Positions 35,784-45,728 of a stretch of 64,000 nt of DNA are shown in pieces. The notes below the pieces were generated by a model that was not told where the DNA came from, did no database searches, and worked only from the letters and a program-made list of their open reading frames with translations. The stretch lies in contig NZ_CP046176.1 in assembly GCF_013009555.1 (NCBI RefSeq), positions 5,363,501 to 5,427,500 of the forward strand, read 5' to 3'. The position numbers and the translations under genes were made by a program. This stretch comes from Phocaeicola dorei. Lineage in GTDB: Bacteria; Bacteroidota; Bacteroidia; Bacteroidales; Bacteroidaceae. Numbering within the stretch: position 1 is the first letter of the stretch; each line of letters begins with the position of its first letter.

Positions 35784-36413
35784 TTACCAATAGCGTTCAC
35801 TCGGCGAGCCGTAGAGGGACATCACACGGTCAACATCGTTCTGCTTCTTCGCTCTGAGGTAAGACACCCCGATGTTCTTGTTGGTGTAATACTGCACAAG
35901 CCCACGGTATTGGAGCATCTCGCTGTAACACTTATCGATGATATCCATACGGTCCTTGTCGCTCATCGAGAGTCCGTTCTCATTGACAACCGATTTAAGG
36001 TCATTTAAGAGGTGGGCACTCTCTTCGAGCAGTTTCGTATATCCCAAAGCTATGGCACTGAGTTCCTCCACCGTAAAATAGGGGTCGTTCAGCATACGCT
36101 CAAAGCTGTTTACATAGATGTCGGTAATGTCGCCCACAAGCAGGATGGTCTGCTGTACCTTGCGTGCATCGCGGACAAGGTTCTTCACCTTCTTCAGAGC
36201 ATCGTAGTACTCCTTGCCCTGCTTATAGATCTTTACTGTCTCCTGGAAGTTCTGAATCATCGTACTTGCCGTAGAGGATGTATGCACGATGTTCTTCGTG
36301 GCATTGATGATGCCTTGTGCGAGGTTGCCGGGGTCTGTCACCACCCACTGCGCCCTCGATGTCTGGCTGACAAAGAGAGCCACCAGACAGAGTATAAAAA
36401 TTTTCAATCTCAT
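35784..36413 (-). CDS. traI: Conjugal transfer protein TraI (DUF4141, VirB5-like)
   Basis: A 209-aa periplasmic protein with signal peptide (FVSQTSRAQ) and a long helical hairpin region, matching DUF4141/TraI. Helical VirB5-like proteins decorate the pilus base. It lies between the DUF3876 gene and traJ. Confidence 0.86.
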   Translation of the reverse strand: MRLKIFILCLVALFVSQTSRAQWVVTDPGNLAQGIINATKNIVHTSSTASTMIQNFQETVKIYKQGKEYYDALKKVKNLVRDARKVQQTILLVGDITDIYVNSFERMLNDPYFTVEELSAIALGYTKLLEESAHLLNDLKSVVNENGLSMSDKDRMDIIDKCYSEMLQYRGLVQYYTNKNIGVSYLRAKKQNDVDRVMSLYGSPSERYW

Positions 36414-36460
36414 ACTGTTACGAATTAAAGGGTGAATACTTAATCATTGTCTTACTGAAA

Positions 36461-37075
36461 TCACAGTCCCATCTTGCGACCTCTTGATTTGGGTTTCTGT
36501 CGGATATGCTGCTTTCGGGACGGTCTCTCCTCGGAAGAGTCGCTCTGCCTCTTCTTCATTCCGTTGAAAAGCTCATCAGCATAAGGTCTTCTGCCTGTCA
36601 TCCTGACAAAGCGGGCATCGAGTTCACGATATGCCTTTTCAGCCTTGGCAGAACACTCTTCCGAAGAAGCCTTCCTGTCAATACCGTACTTGGCAAGGAA
36701 ATCGGGACGGATATGGATGGTGTCGTGAACATTGTCGGGGAAATGTGCAATCTGCCCCAGCTTCTCCAACTCATCATTCAGTTTGTTGAGATAAGGCACG
36801 GGAGGTCGTTCACAGATACTCTCGAAGATCTTCTCCACGGCTCGTGTCAGCCTTGCATCCACCTCAAGCACATCAGGTATCTCTCCCGTTGCTCTTTTCT
36901 GCCGATAGATTGCAGGATCCATATCCTCCAACTGATGATACAGACGGTAATCTTCCGTAAGTCCGAAGTAATCCTGCATCGACTGCGGAATGTTCCAATT
37001 CTGCATCAGTGACCAATAGAGGCACGAGATGACCTCCTGGCGTCTCTTTTCGTCTGATTTTAAGTTACTATACAT
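36461..37075 (-). CDS. DUF3876-like transfer-region protein
   Basis: A 204-aa cytoplasmic protein, helical, with a basic Arg/Lys-rich C-terminus (RPSRKQHIRQKPKSRGRK). It sits between traG and traI, the position of DUF3876 proteins on Bacteroidales elements. Its function is unknown; the basic tail could contact DNA or the membrane. Confidence 0.7.
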   Translation of the reverse strand: MYSNLKSDEKRRQEVISCLYWSLMQNWNIPQSMQDYFGLTEDYRLYHQLEDMDPAIYRQKRATGEIPDVLEVDARLTRAVEKIFESICERPPVPYLNKLNDELEKLGQIAHFPDNVHDTIHIRPDFLAKYGIDRKASSEECSAKAEKAYRELDARFVRMTGRRPYADELFNGMKKRQSDSSEERPSRKQHIRQKPKSRGRKMGL

Positions 37076-37106
37076 ACTTCAAATGTTTAATGGTTGATAA
37101 AAAGGG

Positions 37107-37534
37107 TTACTTGCTTCGCTTGCTCTCGGCAAGCTGCTTGATGGCCAGTTCGATATTACCGTCCAACTTCTCGGTGAGCCGCTGCAACTCCAGCTTCTCG
37201 GTCTCCTCGGTAGTGTAGCAGTAGTACTCTTCAGGAGATACCTCTGTGGCATAGACTGCCGACTGTGCTCCGCCAAGACCTATCCACACCTCCTTGTACT
37301 TCCTGCCGGGAGCATTGGAGAGGTTGATGGAGAGAATCTGTGCACGCTCCTTGTCGGTAAGTCCGAGCAAAGCCTGTATCTCATCGAACTTGTTCACATA
37401 CTTACGCTGGTCGAGAAGAATCTTGCAGTCGCTGTTGTTGATGATGGTGCCCTTGACAATCGAAGATGATATGATATCCTCGACCTCCTGAGTGACCACA
37501 ACAGCCTCTCCGAAGAACTTACGCACGGTCTTGA
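37107..37534 (-). CDS. traG: traG 3' exon (VirB4-like ATPase, C-terminal part)
   Basis: The last 142 codons of traG. The exon begins TCAAGACCGTG at 37534 and encodes KTVRKFFGEAVVVTQEVEDIIS onward, the C-terminal ATPase lobe. Joined to the 5' exon (ending at 40024) the frame is restored as EYLKYL-F-KTVRKF, 832 aa in total. An apparent ORF to 37583 merely runs into the intron. Confidence 0.85.
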
Positions 37535-37595
37535 GTAGGCTAAGCACCCGGCGCCTTATCATATTTCTATGGCAGGTTTCCAAATGCTCGCCCCC

Positions 37596-37629
37596 GAACC
37601 GGACTTACACCTCTCAGCGTATCCGGCTC
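37596..37629 (-). ncRNA. Domain V of group II intron 1
   Basis: A 34-nt hairpin, GAGCCGGATACGC ... GTAAGTCCGGTTC on the minus strand, has the arrangement of the catalytic domain V. It lies 60 nt from the 3' splice site. Confidence 0.75.
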
Positions 37630-37639
37630 TCCACTAATT

Positions 37640-39451
37640 TCAGTCTATCTTTCCGTCATGTATCTTCTTATGACAACTCCTGCACACTGCAATCGTCTTG
37701 CGTTTGCGGGCAATCATGTGTCGTTCCCAGCTTTCCTTTCCCTGCAAGTTCTTTAGCTTCCTTACATGGTGCATAACAAGGTCGTCTGTCGCTCCACATA
37801 GTTCACACTCACGGGCTTTCAGCCTTTCAACAAGACTTGTCCGTCCCGCAGTATAAATTGTTCGTGGCATAGTGTCACATTCCGATTTATAGGTGGGTTT
37901 CTTTCGTTTGAAGCCACCATCGTAAAAGAATCTTTCCTTTACACCTGTTTTAGTCATGTGTTTTATGATAAACCTACCGTTCTTACGATATTTTTTGTTT
38001 ACCTCACGTGTACGGCATTTATATTTGCCTGCAAACGTTTTGTACATGCTGTATTCCATGATGTACTTGAAATTATTCAAGGCATGGGCGCAGTTGTTGG
38101 CTATGGAGTAATAGTTATAGAAACCCACGATTTCTCGATTATAACTATCAAGGATTTCAAGGTCATCATTGAATATCAGTCCCGATTTACATTTCGGTTT
38201 CCATATTTCCTTTCCGTTACGGTTTGTCAGTTCTAAGACTCCCAAATTGAAAAGTTTTTTACGGACAGTTTCCATACTGACATTTAAGCAGACCCTTTTA
38301 CCATAGGTTCTTCTTAATCTACCCCGTTTATCCCTTTTTTGGTCGTTGGACTTTCTTACAGTGATTTCATATCCGAGAAATTTGGCTGGTCTTTCCGTGT
38401 GAGTGACAAGTGTCTTTTCATCGGACAGCTCCAATGCCAGTTTATCAGCAAGGAAGTTTTTAATATCTTCCTTTATCTGTTGTGCATCTTGCTTGCTTCC
38501 GATAATTCCCACAAGAAAATCATCTGCATATCTTGCATATTTCATTCTTCTGTAATCGGCGTCCATTTCTTCGCCGTTGGGATATTTAGCCCGTCCTTTT
38601 TCTATTGCTTTCAGTTCAAGGATTAGCTTTGTCCTTTGCCTTTCATCTTTTACGGATTTCAATTTTCGCACAATACGTTTTCTTGCATTGCCAAAGTCCA
38701 TACTTTCTCTACTGAATCTTCGTTTCTTCCCTTTGTCGAATTTGGCTATGTATTCCTTTATATACTTATCCAGCTTGTCAAGGTATATATTAGCCAATAT
38801 CGGGCTGATGATACCCCCTTGCGGTGTGCCACTGTAAGTATTGTGGAATTGCCACTCCTCGACATATCCAGCTTTCAAAAACTTGCGTATCAGTCGGATG
38901 AATCGTTCATCCGCAATGCGCTCCGAGAGAATGTTTATCAATACATCATGGTTTATATTGTCAAAGAAGCCTTTTATATCTCCCTCTACAAACCATTTTG
39001 CACCGCTAAACTCCTTTTGGATATGAGTTAATGCAGTATGGCAGCTTCGATTGGGACGAAACCCATGCGAGGTATATTCAAAACTTCCCTCGTATATGGC
39101 TTCCAATACCATTCTTACCACTTCCTGTATCAACTTGTCATTGAAAGTCGGCACGCCAAGAGGTCTTTTCTTACCGTTTTTCTTCGGTATGTACACTCTC
39201 TTTGACGGTTGGGGTTGATACGTTTCGTCTTTTAACGTATCAATCAACTTTTCAATTCGTTTCAGGCTCATGTTGTCAATGGTCTGACCGTCCGAACCTT
39301 TAGTCATGTTACCTTCTTTAGCGTAAATACGCTGATAGGCAACATAGAACATTTCCTCATTGAACAAAATTCTGTAAAGACGTTCAAACTTATAGCTTGC
39401 ATCCTTACTGTGTTCTGATAGACTGTTTAATACTCTTTCTGGACTTCTCAT
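37640..39451 (-). CDS. ltrA: Group II intron reverse transcriptase/maturase 1
   Basis: A 603-aa intron-encoded protein. The RT domain shows GTPQGGIISPILANIYLD and ARYADDFLVGI (catalytic Asp pair), followed by the maturase domain X and a C-terminal HNH endonuclease (CELCGATDDLVMHHVRKL ... AVCRSCHKKIH). RT, splicing and DNA-cleavage functions all appear intact, so the intron may be mobile. A GTG at 39463 is four codons upstream; the ATG at 39451 is preferred. Confidence 0.92.
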   Translation of the reverse strand: MRSPERVLNSLSEHSKDASYKFERLYRILFNEEMFYVAYQRIYAKEGNMTKGSDGQTIDNMSLKRIEKLIDTLKDETYQPQPSKRVYIPKKNGKKRPLGVPTFNDKLIQEVVRMVLEAIYEGSFEYTSHGFRPNRSCHTALTHIQKEFSGAKWFVEGDIKGFFDNINHDVLINILSERIADERFIRLIRKFLKAGYVEEWQFHNTYSGTPQGGIISPILANIYLDKLDKYIKEYIAKFDKGKKRRFSRESMDFGNARKRIVRKLKSVKDERQRTKLILELKAIEKGRAKYPNGEEMDADYRRMKYARYADDFLVGIIGSKQDAQQIKEDIKNFLADKLALELSDEKTLVTHTERPAKFLGYEITVRKSNDQKRDKRGRLRRTYGKRVCLNVSMETVRKKLFNLGVLELTNRNGKEIWKPKCKSGLIFNDDLEILDSYNREIVGFYNYYSIANNCAHALNNFKYIMEYSMYKTFAGKYKCRTREVNKKYRKNGRFIIKHMTKTGVKERFFYDGGFKRKKPTYKSECDTMPRTIYTAGRTSLVERLKARECELCGATDDLVMHHVRKLKNLQGKESWERHMIARKRKTIAVCRSCHKKIHDGKID

Positions 39452-40023
39452 AATGTCTCTCACATTTTCCGTTAATTGTATTAATAATTAGCTGCTTCCC
39501 TTCGCCATGTACAAGGCGTTACCTTGCTCAAACTACTATGGAAGCTCCGTTACCACTCCGAATTTTCATAGGTCGAACCTAATAGCCTTTCGGCACTTCG
39601 GGATAGGTAATCCCCGTTTATCACATCGTAACTGTTGGCATGATAGATTGTCGGATACGACTTCCGTCCTTTACTCGCTTACTGCGGTTGTGTCGTGATA
39701 AGTTCTTGCTACATTCATACCTATTCACTGAAGTAGTATCACGATATGGCGGTTGATAGTTACCTTACGCCATAGCCTCAAGGGGGACCACTCAGACTAT
39801 CGTTCAATCAATTCGGACTTTATCCTCATATCTATCTTTTCATCTCGCCATTCAGTCGCAGTTTGGTAACTAACTGACTTATGACTTTTCCGACATGCTA
39901 CACTCCCTGCTCGGTTAAGTTTTCCCGAAACAGATAAGTCGGCTGATGATAGGTTATTTTCAAAGAACACGTTCCTAATCTCTTGCCAAAGAGATATTTA
40001 CGATGCAATCTTTACGGGCGCAC

Positions 40024-42094
40024 AGAGGTACTTCAGATACTCGGCCATGCCCTCTTTGCTGATGGCTTTCCACGCCTCCTCCAAGAGAATCATCTTACGG
40101 ATGCCCTTCAGCCTACGCATCTTGTTGATGAAGGTCTCCATAATGATGATGGTCACTATCGGGAAGAGTACCTTGTTGTCCTTGATGTTATCCAGCTCGA
40201 AGACGATAAACCGCTTGTTCAAGAGGTCTAACTGCTTGTCGGAGTTCAATAGGAAATCATACTCGCCACCCTTGTAGTATGGCTCCAGGACATTGAGGAA
40301 TCCCCACACATCGAAGTCCTTCTCGCGTGTACGCTTCTCCTTGAGAATATCCTGATATTCGTCACGGATAAACTCATAGAAGGTATTGAACGAGGGCTTG
40401 ATGCTCTTGTCTGCACGGATACGCTCCAAGAAAAGGTTCACGGCATTGGAGAGCGCCACCTCCTCGGCTCTCGTCGGTGGCTCATCATCCCTTTTCCACA
40501 GGGTGAGGATAAGCGTCTTGATGGACTCCTTCTTCTCAATGTCGAACACACCGTCCTCGACATAGAAAGGATTGAAGGCTATCGGATCACTCTCCTCGTA
40601 GGTGAAGTAGATACCGTCCTCGCCACCTGTACGGGCATTGATAAGGTTACACAACCCCTGATAAGAGTTACCCGTATCGACAAGCAGCACATGCGTACCT
40701 TGCTCGTAATACTGTCTTACCATATGGTTGGTGAAGAAGGACTTTCCACTGCCCGAAGGACCAAGGATGAACTTGTTGCGGTTGGTGATGATACCACGTT
40801 TCATAGGCAAATCCGAAATATCCAGATGGATAGGCTTGCCCGTCAAGCGGTCCACCATACGCATACCGAACGGAGAGAGTGAATCCTGTCCTGTGGTCTC
40901 CTCGATAAAGAGGCATAGTGCCTGCTCGATAAAGGTGTAGAAGGACTCCTCGGCAGGGAAATCGCCTGCATTGCCGGGGATAGCAGCCCAGAACAAGGTA
41001 GGCGTATCCACTGTATTGTGTCGGGGCTTGGCCTCCATCAAGGCGAGCTGACTGCCTACATCGTTCTTCACACGCTTGAGTTTCTCTCGGTCATCGCTCC
41101 ACGCGAAGACATTGCAGTGGGCACGGATAGCCGTCAGCCCCTGGCTGTGTGCCTCGTTCAGGTACTCCTCAATCCACTCGCGGTTAATCTGGTTTGAGCG
41201 GCTGTAACGCGATAGCGAGTGCATATTGCGTGCTGTCTGCTCGAACTTACGCAGCATCTCCGCAGAGTCATCTATGAAGAGGTACTGGTTCACGATGTGG
41301 TTGCAGGTGAGCAACACCCCGATAGGTGCGGCAAACGAGAGGCGACAATCGCTACGGTCTGTCGAGAGACGCTCGTAACGGCTGTCGGTGGCTACGCTTG
41401 TCGGCAGGTCTTCGGGATCGGAGAGCGTATGCAGACAGAGGTAGTTGTCACCAATCTTCATCTCGCCAGCTCCGAGGGTGATGTCCTGCAAGCAGGTGGT
41501 ATCCTCCTGCGAGAGCGAGAAATACTTCTCGATGATGCCCGCAGTTGACTCCGTGCCTGTAATCTCATCGCCCGTAAGACGTGTGAGCGTGATGAATCCG
41601 CTGTCGTTGATGATACGCTCGAACTGCTCGCAACACTCCAGGAATCGGCTCACCGCCTCCTTGTCCTGCATCTCCTTCGGGATAATGAAGCCACGGGTAA
41701 GGGCATTGAAACTGCTGGTTGTGCGGCTATGCTCCTTGGTGGTCTTGGTGAGGAACAGATAACAAGTATGCTTCAGGTAAGGACGCTCATTGAAGTGTCG
41801 CTCGAAAGAGCGGCTGAGGAAACTGAGGTCTTCCTTCTGCAACTCGGGGGTGTAGCTCTCCTCAATGAAGAAGTCCTGCTTATGCACGATACTGTAGTTC
41901 GGCAAGACCTTGACCGCCTTGGCCCATGCCGAGTGTATCGCCTCATACTCCGCCTGTGTGACGGTGAAGAGTTCGGGAAGCTCCACACGATAGCAGACCG
42001 TGATGTCGGCATCCTTGCTGATGATGCAGTCGTGCTCAACCGACAGAATCGGGAACTTGCTTTCGAGGGTAGCTGCTTTCATTACATTTCTCAT
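40024..42094 (-). CDS. traG: traG 5' exon (VirB4-like conjugation ATPase)
   Basis: The first 690 codons of the VirB4-type ATPase that powers pilus assembly and DNA transfer. Walker A GPSGSGKSFF lies near residue 448 and Walker B MILLEEAWKAIS near 675. The exon ends ...AAGTACCTCT immediately before the intron. The start overlaps the traF stop (ATGA); an alternative ATG lies four codons in. Without intron removal the protein would lack its last 140 residues. Confidence 0.92.
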
Positions 42095-42423
42095 GACTTT
42101 CTGTTTTTGAGGTTAGGAATAATCAATCGCAAGAATCGCTTGCGGTTGATGATGTAGCGGGGATGGTTCTTTGCAGCCTGCATCTTCATCAAGCCCCACT
42201 CGCCATACTTGGCATTGAGGTGGAAGGTCGCCCAGACAAGTACCGAAGCGGAGATGACTCCCAGTGCGATACATATCCATTGATTCACGCCTGCCATATA
42301 CAGCACCATAAAGGCAATGAGTATGGCAAGCAGACCGCCGGCGAAGATGAAGAGGTATTGGCTGCGTAGCCCCTTGAACTCGGGGCTACGACCAATCCCT
42401 TTGTTGATTTGATAGACCGCCAT
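42091..42423 (-). CDS. traF: Conjugal transfer protein TraF (DUF4133, VirB3-like)
   Basis: A 110-aa inner-membrane protein with two TM helices (YLFIFAGGLLAILIAFMVLYM and WICIALGVISASVLVWATF), the layout of VirB3-like TraF. It sits between traE and traG, overlapping the traG start by 4 bp. Confidence 0.9.
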   Translation of the reverse strand: MAVYQINKGIGRSPEFKGLRSQYLFIFAGGLLAILIAFMVLYMAGVNQWICIALGVISASVLVWATFHLNAKYGEWGLMKMQAAKNHPRYIINRKRFLRLIIPNLKNRKS

Positions 42424-42424
42424 A

Positions 42425-42721
42425 TTAGAGGAAGAATGAACGGAGAATAGTGGCGGCTACAATGAGGAAGATACAGGCACCGAACCAAGAGGCTGCGGTC
42501 TTCGAGGTGTCGGGGTCGCCCGAAGAGAACTTCGAATAGACCTTCACGCCACCAATAAGACCGACTACGGCTCCCACTGCGTAAATCAACTTGGTACCGG
42601 GGTCGAAATACGATGTTACCATGTTGGTAGCCTCGGTGATACCTGCGATACCGTTACCCTGTGCGTAAGCACCTACTGTTGCAAGCATAAATGCTGCTGC
42701 GAATAATACTTTTTTCTTCAT
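42425..42721 (-). CDS. traE: Conjugal transfer protein TraE (DUF4134, VirB2-like)
   Basis: A 98-aa protein with signal peptide (TVGAYAQG) and two hydrophobic helices (LIYAVGAVVGLIGGVKVYSKF and FGACIFLIVAATILRSFFL). It is probably the pilin-like VirB2 equivalent. It is the first gene of the E-Q transfer operon. Confidence 0.9.
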   Translation of the reverse strand: MKKKVLFAAAFMLATVGAYAQGNGIAGITEATNMVTSYFDPGTKLIYAVGAVVGLIGGVKVYSKFSSGDPDTSKTAASWFGACIFLIVAATILRSFFL

Positions 42722-42764
42722 ACGTCGAAATGTTTTTTAGTTATACAAAAAGTGATTTCGACTG

Positions 42765-42798
42765 CGAATATATAGCACTTAATCCATTGATTTTCAAA
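42765..42798 (-). promoter_or_regulatory. Putative promoter of the traE-Q operon
   Basis: On the minus strand TTTG (42795-42798), a 22-bp spacer and TATATTCG (42765-42772) resemble the Bacteroides promoter with one mismatch in the -7 box. It is 44 bp upstream of traE. Confidence 0.4.
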
Positions 42799-42929
42799 TC
42801 GGTCTATACGCGTCATAACGTGTCGTCAGATGTCATATTTGGGGTCTTTTGAAGGGTGGATTTTGGGGTAAAAAGAGGGACAAGAAGGCTTGTTTGAAGG
42901 ATGAAATTTCAACCTTATATTGTCGGGTT

Positions 42930-42972
42930 AAGCGGGCGAAAACTTCCAAAAATCACAAGTTTTTGCCCGCTT
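42930..42972. repeat. 16-bp inverted repeat between divergent transcripts
   Basis: AAGCGGGCGAAAACTT and AAGTTTTTGCCCGCTT (one mismatch) flank an 11-nt loop in the 376-bp divergent region between traE and the AbiE module. It may be an operator or a hairpin; the remaining sequence holds only the two promoters. Confidence 0.6.
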
Positions 42973-43016
42973 AAAGAGCAAAAAGTATAGGTGTAATGAA
43001 ATAAACAATGGATTCT

Positions 43017-43076
43017 TTTGTCACTTCGCAATATTTTCATACCTTTGTGGTCGGAAAAAAACGCTTTTATTCCGAC
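43017..43076 (+). promoter_or_regulatory. abiE promoter and likely autorepression operator
   Basis: TTTG (43017-43020), 19 bp, TACCTTTG (43040-43047) is an exact Bacteroides promoter. An inverted repeat GTCGGAA/TTCCGAC (43050-43056, 43070-43076) covers the expected start of transcription. AbiEi antitoxins are known to repress their own operon through inverted repeats. Confidence 0.65.
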
Positions 43077-43097
43077 TTAAAATAGGCTAAAAATCGT

Positions 43098-43712
43098 ATG
43101 CAAAGAACTGTGGAACATAAAGTTAAGGCAAAGATAACCTACGCAAGATATGGCGAGGTGTTTTTTGTGTCTACATTCCATCAATTTGATGTGGAATATG
43201 TAACCAAACTCCTTGCTCAATTTGAGAAAGAGGGTTTGATTACACGAATAGCCAAAGGCGTATATGTTAAGGCAAAAAAAACACGATTTGGAGTGGTATA
43301 TCCTTCTGCTTTTGAACTGGTAACGGAGATTGCCAAGAGAGATAAGGCTATAGTATTTCCAACAGGTGAAACCGCTGCTAATAGATTGGGATTTTCCACA
43401 CAAGTCCCAATGAATGCTTGTTTCATAACATCAGGAACTCCAAGAACTCTGAAATTGGGCAATAGAACTGTAACATTAAAACATGGCGTTCCAAGAAATT
43501 TTGCATACAAAGGAAAACTAATGCCCGAATTGGTACAGGCTCTTCGTAGCATTGGAGAGGATAATATAACAGAGAGCGTGGAAAAAAGAGTTGCTCAACT
43601 ATTATCTGCAACACCTGAAACAGAAACAATTGAACACGATCTATTATTGGCACCGGTATGGGTAAGACAAATTATAAAAAGAAACCTCAAAACGGATACT
43701 GACAATGAGTAA
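43098..43712 (+). CDS. abiEi: AbiEi-family antitoxin (DUF6088-like)
   Basis: A 204-aa protein with an N-terminal winged-helix-like region (VEYVTKLLAQFEKEGLITRIAKGVYVK) and a C-terminal domain with PSAFELVTEIAKRD and ITSGTPRTLKLG, as in AbiEi/DUF6088 proteins. In type IV systems the antitoxin does not bind the toxin directly and represses the operon. It overlaps the toxin gene by 8 bp. It lies between tra operons, where it may stabilise the element. Confidence 0.82.
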   Translation: MQRTVEHKVKAKITYARYGEVFFVSTFHQFDVEYVTKLLAQFEKEGLITRIAKGVYVKAKKTRFGVVYPSAFELVTEIAKRDKAIVFPTGETAANRLGFSTQVPMNACFITSGTPRTLKLGNRTVTLKHGVPRNFAYKGKLMPELVQALRSIGEDNITESVEKRVAQLLSATPETETIEHDLLLAPVWVRQIIKRNLKTDTDNE

Positions 43713-44763
43713 ATGGATAGACTTTTCGATAGATGAACGCAAGGCCATGATACAGGGCGTTGTGGAAGCAAAGAATATTGATGAAGCCGCAGCGGAGAAA
43801 GATTGGTGGGTAACAGCCATATTGTACGCCTTGTTCCACACAAAGGCTTCCGAGTATCTACTTTTCAAAGGCGGTACAAGTTTGAGTAAAGGTTGGGATA
43901 TTATAGACCGTTTCAGTGAAGATATTGACTTGGCTCTTGGTCGTGACTTCTTCTTAAATGAAATGAATCTGTCGTGTGCCAACTGCACCAGCAACACTCA
44001 AATCCACAAGTTCAGAGAAAAGGCTCAGGATTATCTTTTCGGTGAATTTAAAGATGACTTGAAAGAACAACTGGCAAATTTAGGGTTGGATGTGATTGTA
44101 CTTGCAGAAAATGAAGTCGTTGATGAAAATGGTGAACTAAAGAAGGTGGATCACGATAAAGACCCATCTGTGATTTTTGTTCAATATCCATCACTCTATA
44201 ATAGCGACGCTCCCTATGCAATACCGACTGTGAAGATTGAAATCAGTGTCCTTTCTATGGCTGAACCATACGAAATGAAACGCATATCTTCATTGGTTGA
44301 ACAGGTCTATAAGAATGAAGATGTTGATTCTGATATTGTTCAGACCATCAAGACCGTGAGTCCTGCAAGGACATTCTTAGAGAAGGCATTTTTGCTTTGT
44401 GAGGAATACCAAAAGAAAGAGCCAAGAACATATCGTATGTCTCGCCATTTCTATGATTTGGAAAAGTTATCACATACCGATTATATGGATAAGGCATTGA
44501 ATGACTCTAACCTTTATTATGACATTGTAGAGCATAGAAAGAAATTCTATCATGTCGGATATGTGGATTATGATAAGGGACTGCCAGAATCCATTACGAT
44601 TGTTCCAAGTGAAGAACTTGTCCCGAAATATGAGGTGGACTACAGCGATATGCGTTCCAGCTTTATCTATGGAGAGGCTCTGGAGTTTGCAGATTTGCTC
44701 AAGTTCCTCGAAACGTTGCAGGAACGATTCCGAAAAGTTCCTCCAAGAGCAACAGCAGAGTAA
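43705..44763 (+). CDS. abiEii: AbiEii-family nucleotidyltransferase toxin
   Basis: A 352-aa nucleotidyltransferase of the AbiEii fold: LLFKGGTSLSKGWDIIDRFSEDIDLAL carries the GGTSLSK and DxD-like SEDIDL catalytic motifs near residues 52-75. A helical C-terminal domain contains ARTFLEKAFLL. AbiEii-type toxins transfer nucleotides onto cellular RNAs and cause reversible growth arrest or phage abortive infection. It is encoded directly after, and overlapping, its antitoxin. Confidence 0.88.
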   Translation: MSKWIDFSIDERKAMIQGVVEAKNIDEAAAEKDWWVTAILYALFHTKASEYLLFKGGTSLSKGWDIIDRFSEDIDLALGRDFFLNEMNLSCANCTSNTQIHKFREKAQDYLFGEFKDDLKEQLANLGLDVIVLAENEVVDENGELKKVDHDKDPSVIFVQYPSLYNSDAPYAIPTVKIEISVLSMAEPYEMKRISSLVEQVYKNEDVDSDIVQTIKTVSPARTFLEKAFLLCEEYQKKEPRTYRMSRHFYDLEKLSHTDYMDKALNDSNLYYDIVEHRKKFYHVGYVDYDKGLPESITIVPSEELVPKYEVDYSDMRSSFIYGEALEFADLLKFLETLQERFRKVPPRATAE

Positions 44764-44784
44764 TTATAGCTTAAACAACATAGC

Positions 44785-44827
44785 AAGGCAAGAATCATAA
44801 TGCACGAGGCATTACGATACTTGCCTT
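44785..44827 (+). terminator. Hairpin terminator after abiEii
   Basis: An 18-bp stem with two mismatches (AAGGCAAG...TAATG with CATTA...CTTGCCTT) around a 7-nt loop. Confidence 0.65.
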
Positions 44828-44862
44828 ACTTGTTAATTAAAATAGCGGACTCCATAAAAAAC

Positions 44863-44894
44863 GCTGGCACCACGATTCACATCGGAGTGCCAGC
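44863..44894 (-). terminator. Hairpin terminator after traD
   Basis: GCTGGCAC and GTGCCAGC form an 8-bp perfect stem preceded by AAAAAA on the plus strand, which is a U-tract for the leftward traA-D operon. Confidence 0.6.
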
Positions 44895-44937
44895 CAACAT
44901 TGTTTAAGTAATAAAAATCATTAACCATGTACAAATA

Positions 44938-45726
44938 CTAAGCATACTTATTTATATCGAACGACTTGACTTTACTTGCTTTCCTTCGTTTAGGCAGAGG
45001 ATTTCCATTAGCATCCAAACATTCTTGGAGCAACTGATTTACTTTATCTCCATTGCTTACCTTATTGACAAGGAAGTCCAATATCACCGTATTAGCCAAC
45101 TTATGATGGATGGTTGATGCTGCACGAATAGACTTCTGCTCGTCAGGATTATCTGAGTTTAGCACATCCACAAGGTTGTTCATATCCTCATATGTTAAGG
45201 ACTTGTCAAAGTCCGGATCAGGTATTACTCCTTCAGGCTCCATCAACTCACGCTTATCCTCTTCGGTCAAACCCTTCTGAGGTTCGATGTTATCCTCTAC
45301 ATCATCGGGATTGATGTCCTTATCTACAGGCAGTTCTACCTCTTTCAAAGGTAAAGAACGGGTCGGAATCTTCCGGTCAGCTTCAATATCGTTATAATAT
45401 ATGATATTGGACTTTCCCATTACCTCATTCGGATCATCATCAACAGGAGGACTCTCTTCAACCTTTTGAGGCATTACTGTTTGGATTGGTTTAGGCTTTT
45501 CCGTAAGCAAATCCTTACCGTATATTTTCTTACGCCTTTCACGCTTGGCTTTTTCTGCCATTCGTTTCTTTCGGTACTTCCATAATCTGACACGGGTTAT
45601 GCGTGCCCAGTTATGCAGTTTGTCCCACAAACCGTAAATCTTACGGCAAAACAAGAACACCCACAGATGATAGAATACGAATAAGGCACATAAGACCTTT
45701 ACTGCAAAATATATCTTTACTTCCAT
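44938..45726 (-). CDS. traD: TraD-like transfer protein (DUF4122)
   Basis: A 262-aa protein with a single N-terminal TM helix (VLCALFVFYHLWVFLFC), a basic stretch, then a long acidic, flexible region and a helical end. Size and order after two DUF3408 genes fit TraD/DUF4122 of CTnDOT-like elements. Role unknown. It is the last gene of the leftward traA-D operon. Confidence 0.7.
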   Translation of the reverse strand: MEVKIYFAVKVLCALFVFYHLWVFLFCRKIYGLWDKLHNWARITRVRLWKYRKKRMAEKAKRERRKKIYGKDLLTEKPKPIQTVMPQKVEESPPVDDDPNEVMGKSNIIYYNDIEADRKIPTRSLPLKEVELPVDKDINPDDVEDNIEPQKGLTEEDKRELMEPEGVIPDPDFDKSLTYEDMNNLVDVLNSDNPDEQKSIRAASTIHHKLANTVILDFLVNKVSNGDKVNQLLQECLDANGNPLPKRRKASKVKSFDINKYA

Positions 45727-45728
45727 AG

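Larger units (their letters stand above)
37535..40023 (-). mobile_element. Group II intron 1, inside traG
   Basis: 2489 bp. The 5' end is GTGCGCCCG (consensus GUGYG) at 40023 and the 3' end is CCTAC at 37535. 5' ribozyme domains occupy about 39464-40023, an intron-encoded reverse transcriptase follows, then domain V and a short domain VI. Splicing joins the two traG exons in frame. It is inserted about 14 codons after the Walker B motif. Confidence 0.88.
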
